From Lachnospiraceae bacterium (GTDB lineage Bacteria > Bacillota > Clostridia > Lachnospirales > Lachnospiraceae), in the NCBI GenBank assembly GCA_017440575.1, contig JAFSGY010000014.1, positions 1-51,969 on the forward strand: a stretch of DNA of 51,969 nt, written 5' to 3'. Shown one piece after another: positions 34,579 to 43,858 of the stretch. The notes below the pieces were generated by a model. The model made no database searches. It saw only the letters and a list, made by a program, of their open reading frames with translations, and was not told where the DNA came from. A program made the position numbers and the translations under genes. Each line of letters starts with the position of its first letter. Position 1 is the first letter of the stretch.

Positions 34579-34911
34579 TTATGTAAGTTCTGTTACCATT
34601 GCCGGTGTCTGGTTTGCCTGAGCCAATACGGACTCATTAGCATTGGCAAGAATATTACGATTTGCTTGCGCAATCATCTGTTCTGCCTGTTGTACATCAT
34701 ATACATTATTCTGTGATACCAGCAAATTCTCCAAGGCACACTGCAATTCCTCATCTGTTAATACTGTTCTTCCATTCTGTTCTGTTGAAAGAGATACCTC
34801 TACTGCCTTCTCCTGCACATCAGCCTTCTCTTTTTTCATTGCAGCTTTATTATCTGATACATAAGCTGCGCCAATTTGTTTGTTAACATCCATGTTTGTC
34901 GTAATCTTCAT
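34579..34911 (-). CDS. Small flagellin-C-terminus-like protein
   Basis: This 110-aa protein begins MKITTNMDVNKQIG, has a charged middle, and ends with a helix reading QANRNILANANES, VLAQANQTP. That end closely resembles the conserved D0 C-terminal helix of flagellins (NILSQA..MLAQANQ.P). The N-terminal D0 and D1 domains of flagellin are missing. It could bind flagellar hook-associated or chaperone proteins in place of flagellin, or be a flagellin remnant with a regular promoter and start (GGGGAAGCAT before ATG). An inverted repeat (34943-34950 / 34962-34969) sits in its 5' region. Function is inferred only by similarity. Region 34970-35250 shows nothing else recognised. Confidence 0.6.
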   Translation of the reverse strand: MKITTNMDVNKQIGAAYVSDNKAAMKKEKADVQEKAVEVSLSTEQNGRTVLTDEELQCALENLLVSQNNVYDVQQAEQMIAQANRNILANANESVLAQANQTPAMVTELT

Positions 34912-35252
34912 ATGCTTCCCCTTTTCATTCCATTGTTAAAGAGTAACTATCTAATTCCTTCATAGTTACACTAAAGTGACATAGTTAATTTGCAAATTTT
35001 ATTTACATAATCACTATATGATAAGATTACGTTTTTTTTTGCAAGTTGTCAATACTATTTTATGTATTTTCTGACTTTTTAGAGCAATTTTTTCTATTAT
35101 ACATACCATTTAACGCCTTTTATTTTGTTTCATTTGAAAATAATGCCATTCTAAACTGTTGTGATTATGCACATAAGATTCCAGTTCTTACCTCTTTTTT
35201 CAGTTGAATTGATGAAAAAGGTTTTTATGCTATAAAAAAAATTCGAGTATTC

Positions 35253-35280
35253 TTGACAATTGTCGATTTCGTTGTAAAAT
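35253..35280 (+). promoter_or_regulatory. Promoter of the HPr-like gene
   Basis: A consensus TTGACA (35253-35258) and TAAAAT (35275-35280) are 16 nt apart, 39 nt before the start codon. The palindrome GACAATTGTC overlaps the -35 box and may be an operator. Confidence 0.7.
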
Positions 35281-35319
35281 TAATTATGCTTTTGGTTGTT
35301 TAGAACATGGAGGGAAGAC

Positions 35320-35571
35320 ATGTTAGTTAAAAATGTTATTGTTGGAGATTTAGATCGTAAATATGATCATCCACTTGCAGAAATCGTAAATATTGCAAGC
35401 CAGTGTGAATCACACATTACACTTGAATATGAAAATTATCATATCAATGCAAAAAGTATTATGGGTATCATTGCTTTCAATCCTACAGCCGGAATGGATG
35501 TTGCGATTAGAGCAGACGGCAGCGACGAAGAAACAGCTGTTGAACAGTTAGAAACATTCTTAAAGTGTTAG
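35320..35571 (+). CDS. Crh-like HPr paralogue lacking His15
   Basis: This 83-aa protein aligns with HPr along its whole length. In HPr numbering the phosphotransfer residue His15 is Tyr and Arg17 is His, so it should not carry phosphate in sugar transport by the PTS. The regulatory site KSIMG with Ser46 is kept. This combination is that of Crh, which only gets Ser46 phosphorylated by HPr kinase and then helps CcpA-like regulators in carbon catabolite control. The start is the ATG at 35320 after GGAGGGAAG; an in-frame ATG eight codons earlier has no Shine-Dalgarno. It is a single-gene unit with strong promoter and terminator. Confidence 0.82.
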   Translation: MLVKNVIVGDLDRKYDHPLAEIVNIASQCESHITLEYENYHINAKSIMGIIAFNPTAGMDVAIRADGSDEETAVEQLETFLKC

Positions 35572-35577
35572 TAGCAA

Positions 35578-35605
35578 AAAGCTCAGGACTTAAGTCCTGA
35601 GCTTT
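35578..35605. terminator. Bidirectional terminator after the HPr-like gene
   Basis: A perfect 28-nt palindrome centred on CTTAAG, with A-rich and T-rich flanks, lies 6 nt after the HPr-like stop and 20 nt from the end of the convergent M20 gene. Confidence 0.85.
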
Positions 35606-35624
35606 ATTTATTCCCTGATTCTAC

Positions 35625-37058
35625 TTAACTTTTCCTTATTATCATCTTATAGAAGTCGACTCCCTTCGGAAGCACTCCCTGATAGATATTTTCATTCAGT
35701 CCATGAATACTCGCATATTGTTGACTGTCTATGTATAATGGTGCAAAACGGATACAATTCTCACTAACCTCTTTATAATACTTTGCATCCGTTCCTCCTG
35801 TCATAACATAGGGGCTAATTCCCACACCCGGATATACTTCTGTTGCCACTTTCTCGATTAACTGAAATGCATCTCCCTTATAATCCACAATCGGGCAAGG
35901 CGCATCTTGATAGATAACCTCTGTCTCAATATCATATTTCCTAGCCAGCTCTGTTACCAGTCGTATACTTTCCTCATTATCCTGATGATGAATAAATCGC
36001 ATATTTCCAGTAATATATGCCTCCTGTGGAAGTACATTTAAGCCATCTGCTCCCTTTGCCATAGTAAAGGCAAGCGTGGTGCGAATCATTGCGCCTCCTG
36101 CTGAACTAATCGTTGGCAGCAGCTTCACAAGGATTGGCTCAAACAACCACATATTTGCAAAAATCAACTTCATTCCAAAATCCATATTTGGTGCCATGCG
36201 ACGAAACATTTCTCTTACCGTTGGTGTGAACTGCGCCTTGAATGGATTATGCTTCTCCACTTCCAGCATAAACTTTGCCAAGCGTACCAGTGGCGTATTC
36301 TTCTTTGGTGCACTTGCATGACCACCACTTCCCTTCGCAATGAACTTCACATCTCCATAGCCCTTTTCTACCACGCCGACCATGCCATAGATGCCCTTTA
36401 CCCCAGCTACTGGTTCTTCAATAATCATGCCGCCTTCATCTAGAAGCAGTGCTAAATGAACTCCATTCTTCTTCAAATATTCCACAGTCAAAGGTGCACC
36501 ATTACCACTCCACTCTTCGGTACAGCTACTAGCAATATAAACATCACATTCCGGTCGAAAGCCTTCTGCAATCAGTTCCTCCACCGCTGTAAAAATGCAA
36601 AACAGACTACCCTTGGTATCCACAGTGCCACGTCCCCAGACTCTTCCTGTTTCGTCAATATCTCCACGAAAAGGCTCATGTTCCCATTCTCCTCCAGCCT
36701 CAACCACATCCTGATGACTCATCAGAAGAATCGGCTCATGCTTACCACTTCCACTCCATTTGAATAAAAGACTTCCGTCAAACACATGCTTCTCGCACGT
36801 TTCATGCACTTTGGGAAACAATTCCTCCAGCGTTTCATGAAACCTATAGAACTTCTCTCTTTCCGGTTCATATCTGCTAGAAATCGTTTCCTGCTGAATC
36901 ATCTTTGCAAGGCGCTTTCCATAGCTCTCTGCTCTTTCTCCTGTTTCAGGCTCCAGCTTAATCGTCTTGGCAGCGGTTGGCTTTAACATCACAGCTCTGC
37001 CTACTACGATAAACACCAGCACTACCAACACCAGTAGTACAATCCACAAAATAACCAT
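35625..37058 (-). CDS. M20 family metallopeptidase, membrane-anchored
   Basis: This 477-aa protein has an N-terminal membrane helix (about 2-22) and an M20 zinc peptidase domain: MSHQDVV (zinc His), GRGTVDTKG (bridging Asp), CTEEWSG (catalytic Glu pair), GGTDAKYY near the end. Its family includes carboxypeptidase-like dipeptidases and PM20D1-type N-acyl amino acid hydrolases. It leads downstream of two membrane proteins in the same operon (15 and 12 nt gaps), suggesting it cleaves a peptide or acyl-amino acid that they transport. The exact substrate is not known. Confidence 0.85.
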   Translation of the reverse strand: MVILWIVLLVLVVLVFIVVGRAVMLKPTAAKTIKLEPETGERAESYGKRLAKMIQQETISSRYEPEREKFYRFHETLEELFPKVHETCEKHVFDGSLLFKWSGSGKHEPILLMSHQDVVEAGGEWEHEPFRGDIDETGRVWGRGTVDTKGSLFCIFTAVEELIAEGFRPECDVYIASSCTEEWSGNGAPLTVEYLKKNGVHLALLLDEGGMIIEEPVAGVKGIYGMVGVVEKGYGDVKFIAKGSGGHASAPKKNTPLVRLAKFMLEVEKHNPFKAQFTPTVREMFRRMAPNMDFGMKLIFANMWLFEPILVKLLPTISSAGGAMIRTTLAFTMAKGADGLNVLPQEAYITGNMRFIHHQDNEESIRLVTELARKYDIETEVIYQDAPCPIVDYKGDAFQLIEKVATEVYPGVGISPYVMTGGTDAKYYKEVSENCIRFAPLYIDSQQYASIHGLNENIYQGVLPKGVDFYKMIIRKS

Positions 37059-37073
37059 TTAGCTCCTCCTTGC

Positions 37074-37754
37074 CTATAACTTATCTTTGGTAAATAACAC
37101 ATATCCGATTGCCAACGCCAGACCACCACTAGGAAGTAACAGCAGGCTTGTCTGATTGATGGCTGCCGGAACAAAGATACATAATAATGCCATCAGCAAT
37201 AATGGAATACACGCAATCTTTGGACTCTTAGCAAAATACTTGAGTCCTAATGCACCGAATAGTGCAGGTACTACATTGTTAAATGCCGGAAGTAATGCCT
37301 CATTTTGTAATACAGGCTGCAACGGAACTAGTAAAATAACACCAACTACAATAACAAGGGTTGTTACAATCGCACTGGTTGCAACGCTAATCGTCGAAAT
37401 AATTTCATTCTCCGGGGTTCCTACTTCTGTTTCTGCAATATCTCTCGCATTCATGGCACACGGAATCTTCATATTCGTTACATTTCCCGTCAAAAAAGAG
37501 AGATAGCTTCCTCCCACTCCAAGCATTGGTGCATATACCAAAAATTCTACAATCGCAACGGGGATATAGATAATCCCTACCTTGGCAAAGCCACTTAAGA
37601 ATCCCGTACCACTTGGTGAAACATCATTCAGTATACCAATCATAAAAGGAACCGCTATCAATAAAAGAGAGGCGGCAATTAATGTGATTCTTCCGAGCCT
37701 ATGCAAACCATTATTAAATTCTTCAAAAAACTTTACTTTTTCCTGTTCATTCAT
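37074..37754 (-). CDS. Polytopic membrane protein of a peptidase-linked pair
   Basis: This 226-aa protein has five or six hydrophobic helices and a Gly-rich segment near GVGGSYLSFLTGN. A central soluble stretch reads ARDIAETEVGTPENEI. I do not recognise a named family for certain. Together with the next protein upstream it forms a two-component membrane pair next to an M20 peptidase, most like a transporter for the product or substrate of that enzyme. The gap to the peptidase gene is 15 nt. Confidence 0.7.
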   Translation of the reverse strand: MNEQEKVKFFEEFNNGLHRLGRITLIAASLLLIAVPFMIGILNDVSPSGTGFLSGFAKVGIIYIPVAIVEFLVYAPMLGVGGSYLSFLTGNVTNMKIPCAMNARDIAETEVGTPENEIISTISVATSAIVTTLVIVVGVILLVPLQPVLQNEALLPAFNNVVPALFGALGLKYFAKSPKIACIPLLLMALLCIFVPAAINQTSLLLLPSGGLALAIGYVLFTKDKL

Positions 37755-37766
37755 TGCTATGCCCCC

Positions 37767-38513
37767 TTATATCGCTACATTGATGACAACTGCTGCTGCC
37801 ATCGCAATCAACATACTTGCCGCCAGACTGAAATTCTCCAGAACCGCTTTACCCTTTTTCTGGATAAAATACTCAAATACCGCCATGCATGCAGCCGCAA
37901 TCAAGGCAACAAGCAAAGGCATTATATCATAGCCATCTCTTGGTATCGCTTTTCCTATATAAGAGCCAATATAAGCAGCACATAACCCAACAAACATCGC
38001 CGTTGTAGCATGCGCTCCAAATCCAGGCTTTCCACTCTTTTCCTTCTTAGGTGACTGTTGAAGCTTGCCCATATATTTTTTCAAGAAGAAAATACAGCAA
38101 AATACACCGCCGAGAATTCCAAAGGTCATAACCAACGCAATCGTCACAAAAGCTCCAATATTCAGTTCTTCTAGTCTAAGACCGCTTAACCCAACGCTCT
38201 GTGCTGCAATCTCTGCTACATTCAGCTCATACTGTAATGCACCAATTACCGACAATCTAAGCCATGAAAACGGAACACCAAGCGTACCGCTTAAAGCCAC
38301 TACACCTAATAAAATACTGATAGAAGGCAATAACGTAAAGGTGGCACTTGATACAATTGCCTTATTTAATATCTTTTTATCCATTCCTATCTTAATTCCT
38401 GCCCGGTAGCTCTTTACCAGAAACACCACACACATAATTGTTATAAAAGTTAAAACCAATGCCACAATTAAGAAAAAACTGCCTGCATTTACACTGCTTA
38501 AATAGCTTTCCAT
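37767..38513 (-). CDS. DUF5058-like membrane protein
   Basis: This 248-aa protein has about seven hydrophobic helices and resembles DUF5058 proteins, which are usually encoded next to M20 peptidases and a second small membrane protein. KSYRAGIKIGMDKK and LLPSISILLGVVALSGTLG are typical stretches. It is the first gene of the operon. The start is the ATG at 38513 after GGAGGG; an earlier in-frame ATG overlaps that Shine-Dalgarno. A small-molecule transporter role is inferred from context. Confidence 0.7.
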   Translation of the reverse strand: MESYLSSVNAGSFFLIVALVLTFITIMCVVFLVKSYRAGIKIGMDKKILNKAIVSSATFTLLPSISILLGVVALSGTLGVPFSWLRLSVIGALQYELNVAEIAAQSVGLSGLRLEELNIGAFVTIALVMTFGILGGVFCCIFFLKKYMGKLQQSPKKEKSGKPGFGAHATTAMFVGLCAAYIGSYIGKAIPRDGYDIMPLLVALIAAACMAVFEYFIQKKGKAVLENFSLAASMLIAMAAAVVINVAI

Positions 38514-38607
38514 GCTCATCCCTCCACATTTAAAATCATAATATAACAATATTTTATCAGACATTAATTGTCATTACAATTAATCGCATTGATATTCCTA
38601 CAAATCC

Positions 38608-38640
38608 AAAAAGGGCAGAGCGAAATTGCTCTACCCCTTT
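38608..38640 (-). terminator. Terminator after the mannanase gene
   Basis: A stem of AAAGGGGTAGAGC with GCTCTGCCCTTT (one mismatch) is followed on the minus strand by TTTTT. It lies 26 nt beyond the stop codon. Confidence 0.8.
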
Positions 38641-38665
38641 CATCCATTGTATATGCCTAAAATGA

Positions 38666-41600
38666 TTAATACAAAATCAGGCAGGATGCGTAGTCATCAA
38701 GTGAAATACATACGGTACCTATTTCACTTACTGTCTGCGCAGCCACGAACTCATAAGCATGAGTCTCTTCTACAAACTGATAAATATATGCTGTTTTTCC
38801 TATTCTTTCAGCGCCAAGTACTACATTCATATTTGCCTGTCTGGAGAAAGTATGTCTTGTCCTGCTAGAAATGAACATGGCATCAAAGCCCTCTCCAAAT
38901 TCTTTTGCTTCTCTCACATAGAGCTTAAGGTCAAGACTTCCATCTACCTCTGCCAGAATCTCATTGGTCAGTGTAATAACCTTTGTTCCCATAAAGATAT
39001 TATAATCAGCACCACTTACTGCCATCTTACGAACAGCCGTCGTTGGAAGTACAAGCTCTGTTACCTCAGAAGCATTGATATTTACAGTTAATCGTTCTGC
39101 TGTTGTACCCAACATATTTGCAAGAGGAACTCTGTTTGCTGTCAGTTCTGCGAGCTCATATGCTGCTGTTACCACATTTTCCCATCCACTTACTTTTTTA
39201 CCATTCACTCCTGTAAAAGTAGGGAATACTCTAGTATCTACAAAAGTTACAGTTGGTGTATTATCATCGTCATTATCATGCTTCTTAGATGATTCACTAT
39301 CATTACCTATAGAAGGATTATTCTCCGGCTTACTTTCTGGCTTTGTATCTGTTACAATTTCTACCTTGGCAGTGTCCAAGCCAGCAGAAACTGCAGTAAT
39401 GGAATCATAATAAATCGTACCGCTTACCATACCACTTTCATCTACTGCATCACTTCCTGCAATGGCATTTACCCATAAACCAAAGGATGTAATGCTGCCC
39501 TTATCCTCTACAAGTCCTCCTGCCGGATTTCCAGGGATATCTCTTGCTACAAACTCTGCAAACGGAATAGTTACTTTAACAGCCTTTGTTCCTGCTGCCG
39601 CATAATCCTCATTTAGGTTCATGTAATATTCATATACATTATTATTTGCAGTAATCTGAATAACCGTCTTCTGTAAATTACCATCCGGAATCGTCCAGAA
39701 GCTTAAAGCATCACAATCAGCCCAGCTTACTTCCTTAGAAATCGTAGCTCCTGCCCATCCGTCACTTGTTTCATTATAGGCAAATTTCATAGCATAATCG
39801 CCTTCATTTACCTGATTCTGTACAACAGAAAGTGTAATCGTACTACCTGTTGCCTTGTTAGTTGCCCAAGACTTGGTAAGCAACGAATCAATGCCAAAAT
39901 AATTCTCGAAGCCATCAATTTCATATGGGTCTTCTGCTGGAACGGGAATGTTAAAGGTTACCTTAATGTTATCAACTGTTTTACCATTCATCTGTAGCGT
40001 AATCGTTCCAACTGTCTCACCCATTTTAGCCAAAGTATCTTCATCTAATACTGCCGTAGCATATCCATTTGCATACTCAGCATCCAATGTACATGCTTCA
40101 TCAACACCCTTGCAAATGAATCTTACACTATCCTCTGTTGAAGTACCACTTACCTTCGCTGTCAGTGTTACAGTCTCTAATACTCTTGTTCCCGCAACTG
40201 GTGCAATCACATATCCATCCTGCTTCATTGCCGCCTCTGCCTGAATAGATACTGACTTCATCTGCTCTAATGCCTGTTTCTGATTTACTGCAAAGATGCT
40301 GTTATCCTGATTGAAGAAGCGGATAAAGTTATCCATCATCTCATGACCATGCTTTACTCCATCTTCATTTACAGACTTTACATATGGTGTATAGAAACCA
40401 TCCTTTTCACCAAAGTTAGCCCATACCAGATAATAAGATGCCTCACTTGACTTAACCACATCTAAAATTTCCTGATGCCAGTCTAATCTTGCATTATCCT
40501 GTTTTTTCAATGCTGTCTGATTATCCCCCTGTTGTACATCATGTCTTACACCAGTTTCTGTTACGGCAACCAGCTTATCATGCGCCTTAGCAAAGCTCTC
40601 AACAACAGATAACTCCTTGGTGAAATTTGTGATAAAAGCATCACTTTGTGTCGGATTGTCATGATACATATCAAAGCCAACCATATCAACGTATCCGTCA
40701 CCCGGATAACGCTCTGCATATTCTTCTACATTTGCTGCCTCTGCTCCCGGTCCATAGACATAGAGTAAGTTATGTACGTCTTTTTCATCACGTAAATACT
40801 CTACCGTATACTTAAATACACTCTTATAGGTCTGTGCATCGCAAAAGGCTGCTCCCCACCAGAACCAGCTGCCGGTATTCTCATGGAATGGTCTGAATAA
40901 AATAGCACCATCTACCTGTTTCGCATAATCAGCCACCATATCAAGATATGCTGTAAACGCTGCGTTGTATGCTCCACCCGGAAGAATCTGATTCATAACA
41001 TCTCCGGTAAGAACACCCGGTGTATATCCACTAAAATTATACCCTGCATAGCTTGGAGCTCCATTTTGAGTATTAACCTTTTCTACCACTGAAAAATTCG
41101 GTGTATGAAGGGAAAGTGTCATAATAGCACCATTTCTGATATTATAGTTGGTCAATGCCGCTGCTGCGATTACATTCTGTTCCATCGTTGTCTGTGCATT
41201 GGCAATCTTTGCTGCCACACTACTGTATGCGCTATCAAGCTCTTTCATTTCATTCAGGTATCGCTCCGCAGAATACTCGTTACCAACAAGTGAAAGGCCA
41301 TCCAGACCTATGATACCAGTATAAGAACCAACCAAATCCATTGTATCGGAGCAGGAAAGATTCGCATTACCTGCTTTATGGCTGGTATTGTTCTGCTGTC
41401 CAAAGATTACGCTATTGGTTTTTCCAACCGCCTGCAAATACGCATATACCTGCTTTACACTGTCAGTTGCCTGTGCATCTACTAACGTAATGTTCTGCGA
41501 AATTGCAGCACTTCCTGCACCTGTAGTAAGGGTTGTTCCCTCTACTGACACTTGCATATCCTGCCCTGTCACTTCTTCCGTTGCATCTACAAAAATATCT

Positions 41601-42988
41601 TTTACCTCTTCCTGCTTTTCAGCGATTAAGGTTACATTGTCCAAATACACAACTCCCTGATAATCCGTTTCACTTCCGATTACACCGATGGTAATACCAT
41701 TTATGATATCTGTTGTATCAAAAGTCAACGAAACTTCTACTTTTTTCAGATTGCCATCATATTCCTGTGCGTTATCAACACTGATACTCGTATTCGTATC
41801 TATTCCGCTGTTGGAAAACAGCTTAGTTTTAAAGCATCCCATTTTCAATTCTGATGAATCATAGATAAAATCAAAGGTCAGCTTATTCGCTCCCTCTGCT
41901 GTGAAATCATCACCCCAGAACGAGGACTTAATCTCACTCCATGTGGAAGCTGCATCCTTGGAATAGTCTACATTCATGGCAAGAGCCTGATACTGCTCAT
42001 TCCATTCAGTACTATTATCTCCCTGATTATCCCATGTGCCATCATAATACCAGCCATCGATTCCCTCAGCGAAATCCCACTGATATATCGCATTCTCTAC
42101 TACCTTACCAGGTTCCTCTGCCTTCTTCTCACCATCCTTTAAAACGACATTTGCATAATAAATATCGCCTTCAAAATTGCAATTCCAGCCTGCCAGCTTC
42201 ACGGTAAATTCAGCAAGATAATCTTCTGTAATCTCATCTCCAAAGGTGAAGGAAACGTTTGCTTTCTTATACAGCTTTCCATCAATTTCAACCATATCTG
42301 TAAGATTCGCTGCCGTAAACTCCGGAATCGATGAATTCTCTCTCCATGTCCAGTTATCACCCAATCTGGCTATACCCTGAACTTTTATTACACCATTATA
42401 CTCTGCCACTTCTTCCGGTATATACATATCAAAAGATACGGTTGCTCCGCTATTTAAAACATTTTCACTTTTCAGTCCCAGATGATTTTCACCCTGATCA
42501 CTCCAAGAGCTGTTACAGTCAAACTTCAGTTCCCTTCCATAGAACTGTGTTAAGGTTACACTCTCTGATGCAAGTCCAAACAGCGCTACTTCTTCCTCTA
42601 CAATCTCGGTTGTTTCCTCTTGTGTTGTTTCTTCTGTCGTTTCCTCTTCGGTGGCTTCCTCTTGCGTAGTTCCTTCTTCTACTGATTCTTCCTCTGTTGC
42701 TTTTTCTGTTGTACTAGCTTCCCTTTCCTCCTCTGAGGATACTTCGGTACTTGATTCTTCAGACTCTTCCTCTGACTGTACTTCCGTTGTCTTTGTTTCA
42801 GTTCCTTCCTCTGACTGTACTTCTGTTGACATTGCTTCGGTTTCATCCTCTGACTGTACCTCGGTACTCATCTCATCTCCCTGTAATGTTTCCGCATACA
42901 CGATATTTCCAGCCATATTACATGGGGAAAGCGCTAAAATCCCAGCCATACTAAGCGAAAACAGCTTTGCAACCCTTCTTCTCTTCAC
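38666..42988 (-). CDS. Secreted multidomain GH26 beta-mannanase
   Basis: This 1440-aa enzyme has a signal peptide (cleavage near VYAET), an acidic Thr/Glu/Ser-rich linker (38-132), two beta-sandwich carbohydrate-binding-like modules (about 140-285 and 300-457, CBM27/CBM23-like in character), and a GH26 domain (about 505-895). The catalytic acid/base is Glu703 in RPFHENTG and the nucleophile Glu811 in TETG, as in beta-1,4-mannanases. An Ig-like module, a further binding module (about 1000-1215), a Ser/Asp-rich linker and a C-terminal domain follow. It should cut mannan or galactomannan outside the cell. No LPXTG-type signal is visible, so anchoring is unclear. The start is GTG behind GGGAGGTA. 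Confidence 0.9.
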   Translation of the reverse strand: MKRRRVAKLFSLSMAGILALSPCNMAGNIVYAETLQGDEMSTEVQSEDETEAMSTEVQSEEGTETKTTEVQSEEESEESSTEVSSEEEREASTTEKATEEESVEEGTTQEEATEEETTEETTQEETTEIVEEEVALFGLASESVTLTQFYGRELKFDCNSSWSDQGENHLGLKSENVLNSGATVSFDMYIPEEVAEYNGVIKVQGIARLGDNWTWRENSSIPEFTAANLTDMVEIDGKLYKKANVSFTFGDEITEDYLAEFTVKLAGWNCNFEGDIYYANVVLKDGEKKAEEPGKVVENAIYQWDFAEGIDGWYYDGTWDNQGDNSTEWNEQYQALAMNVDYSKDAASTWSEIKSSFWGDDFTAEGANKLTFDFIYDSSELKMGCFKTKLFSNSGIDTNTSISVDNAQEYDGNLKKVEVSLTFDTTDIINGITIGVIGSETDYQGVVYLDNVTLIAEKQEEVKDIFVDATEEVTGQDMQVSVEGTTLTTGAGSAAISQNITLVDAQATDSVKQVYAYLQAVGKTNSVIFGQQNNTSHKAGNANLSCSDTMDLVGSYTGIIGLDGLSLVGNEYSAERYLNEMKELDSAYSSVAAKIANAQTTMEQNVIAAAALTNYNIRNGAIMTLSLHTPNFSVVEKVNTQNGAPSYAGYNFSGYTPGVLTGDVMNQILPGGAYNAAFTAYLDMVADYAKQVDGAILFRPFHENTGSWFWWGAAFCDAQTYKSVFKYTVEYLRDEKDVHNLLYVYGPGAEAANVEEYAERYPGDGYVDMVGFDMYHDNPTQSDAFITNFTKELSVVESFAKAHDKLVAVTETGVRHDVQQGDNQTALKKQDNARLDWHQEILDVVKSSEASYYLVWANFGEKDGFYTPYVKSVNEDGVKHGHEMMDNFIRFFNQDNSIFAVNQKQALEQMKSVSIQAEAAMKQDGYVIAPVAGTRVLETVTLTAKVSGTSTEDSVRFICKGVDEACTLDAEYANGYATAVLDEDTLAKMGETVGTITLQMNGKTVDNIKVTFNIPVPAEDPYEIDGFENYFGIDSLLTKSWATNKATGSTITLSVVQNQVNEGDYAMKFAYNETSDGWAGATISKEVSWADCDALSFWTIPDGNLQKTVIQITANNNVYEYYMNLNEDYAAAGTKAVKVTIPFAEFVARDIPGNPAGGLVEDKGSITSFGLWVNAIAGSDAVDESGMVSGTIYYDSITAVSAGLDTAKVEIVTDTKPESKPENNPSIGNDSESSKKHDNDDDNTPTVTFVDTRVFPTFTGVNGKKVSGWENVVTAAYELAELTANRVPLANMLGTTAERLTVNINASEVTELVLPTTAVRKMAVSGADYNIFMGTKVITLTNEILAEVDGSLDLKLYVREAKEFGEGFDAMFISSRTRHTFSRQANMNVVLGAERIGKTAYIYQFVEETHAYEFVAAQTVSEIGTVCISLDDYASCLILY
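42593..42877 (-). repeat. Degenerate STEVQSEE-type repeats in the mannanase linker
   Basis: The linker contains recurring STEVQSE(D/E)-like units followed by Thr/Glu-rich TTEE units. DNA copies differ at third positions, so the array is an old or selected repeat rather than a recent expansion. It probably extends the enzyme away from the wall. Confidence 0.75.
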
Positions 42989-43103
42989 GTTTTTACCTCC
43001 CTACGTGTCATCTTAATCCATTTGTGCAAACAGATAATGCATTTTAAGTTATTTTAATCATTTTTAATGTATTTATTATCCTTTAATGCATTAGCTTAAT
43101 TTT

Positions 43104-43133
43104 ATTATATTAAACTTTATTTTTAGCCGTCAA
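43104..43133 (-). promoter_or_regulatory. Promoter of the mannanase gene with long leader
   Basis: On the minus strand TTGACG (plus 43128-43133) and TATAAT (plus 43104-43109) are 18 nt apart. The start codon is at 42988, so the 5' leader is about 110 nt and contains two TAATGCATT copies. No known riboswitch was recognised. Confidence 0.6.
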
Positions 43134-43227
43134 TAACCTAATTTAAAATATCCCTTTTGCACATTTTTTAACCAATTTAAGTTCAATATAGAATGTAATA
43201 CTAGTGATTTTCACCAAACAGAATACA

Positions 43228-43287
43228 AAAAAACCCCCTGTATCTTCTTATTTCACTTTGATTATAAGAAAATACAAAGGGGTTTTT
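43228..43287 (-). terminator. Terminator after the GNAT gene
   Basis: A long stem pairs the ends AAAACCCCC and GGGGTTTT and continues inward (TTCTTAT / ATAAGAA). It starts at the stop codon of the acetyltransferase gene and has T-rich outer sequence on the minus strand. Confidence 0.8.
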
Positions 43288-43841
43288 CATTTTTTACTTT
43301 TATGCAAATCCGGATATGGTATTATCTCCTCTGGTTCTTCGATATGTTCACCAATAAACTTCTCCATCCATATCATATCATACCATTTTCCCATCTTGAA
43401 ACCTGACTTATGAAAATGTGCAACCGTCTCATAACCTAACGTCTCATGAAACTTCTCACTCTCTGGATTCGGGTAAGCAATACAAGCACACAGATTACGG
43501 ACTCCCATCCCTTTCAGAGCCTCCTCCAGCTTCTGATAGAGCTGTTTTCCCAAGCCCTCTCCATGTCTGCCTTCCCTAACATAAATTGAGGTTTCAACCG
43601 ACCAATCATACGCTTTTCTGCTTTTAAAGGCTGATGCATAAGTATAACCTATGATTTCACCCTTCTCATCCACTGCAACCAAATACGGATACTTTTGCAA
43701 GGTATTAGAAACCCTGCCACGAAACTCCTCTTCTGTTGGTACTTCGTATTCAAAAGTAATAGCCGTTTTCTCTACATATGGCTTATATATTGCTAGTAAT
43801 GCCTTGGAATCCTCAAGTCTCGCATCTCGTATTGTAATCAT
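43287..43841 (-). CDS. GNAT acetyltransferase, phosphinothricin-acetyltransferase-like
   Basis: This 184-aa enzyme shows IRDARLED at the start, YVEKTAITFEYE, GYTYASAFKSRKAYDWSVE, the acetyl-CoA loop GRHGEGLGKQLY and ACIAYPNPES. This matches the Pat/YncA branch that acetylates methionine sulfone, sulfoximine or phosphinothricin-like amino acids. The true substrate is not known. It is the last of three co-directional genes, 17 nt after the 75-aa gene. Confidence 0.88.
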   Translation of the reverse strand: MITIRDARLEDSKALLAIYKPYVEKTAITFEYEVPTEEEFRGRVSNTLQKYPYLVAVDEKGEIIGYTYASAFKSRKAYDWSVETSIYVREGRHGEGLGKQLYQKLEEALKGMGVRNLCACIAYPNPESEKFHETLGYETVAHFHKSGFKMGKWYDMIWMEKFIGEHIEEPEEIIPYPDLHKSKK

Positions 43842-43858
43842 ACCGTCTCTCCCAACAT

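Noticed and set aside
39075-39410. Long frames antisense to the mannanase and other genes
   Set aside because: They run opposite clearly conserved genes, lack ribosome sites and reflect codon bias of the coding strand.
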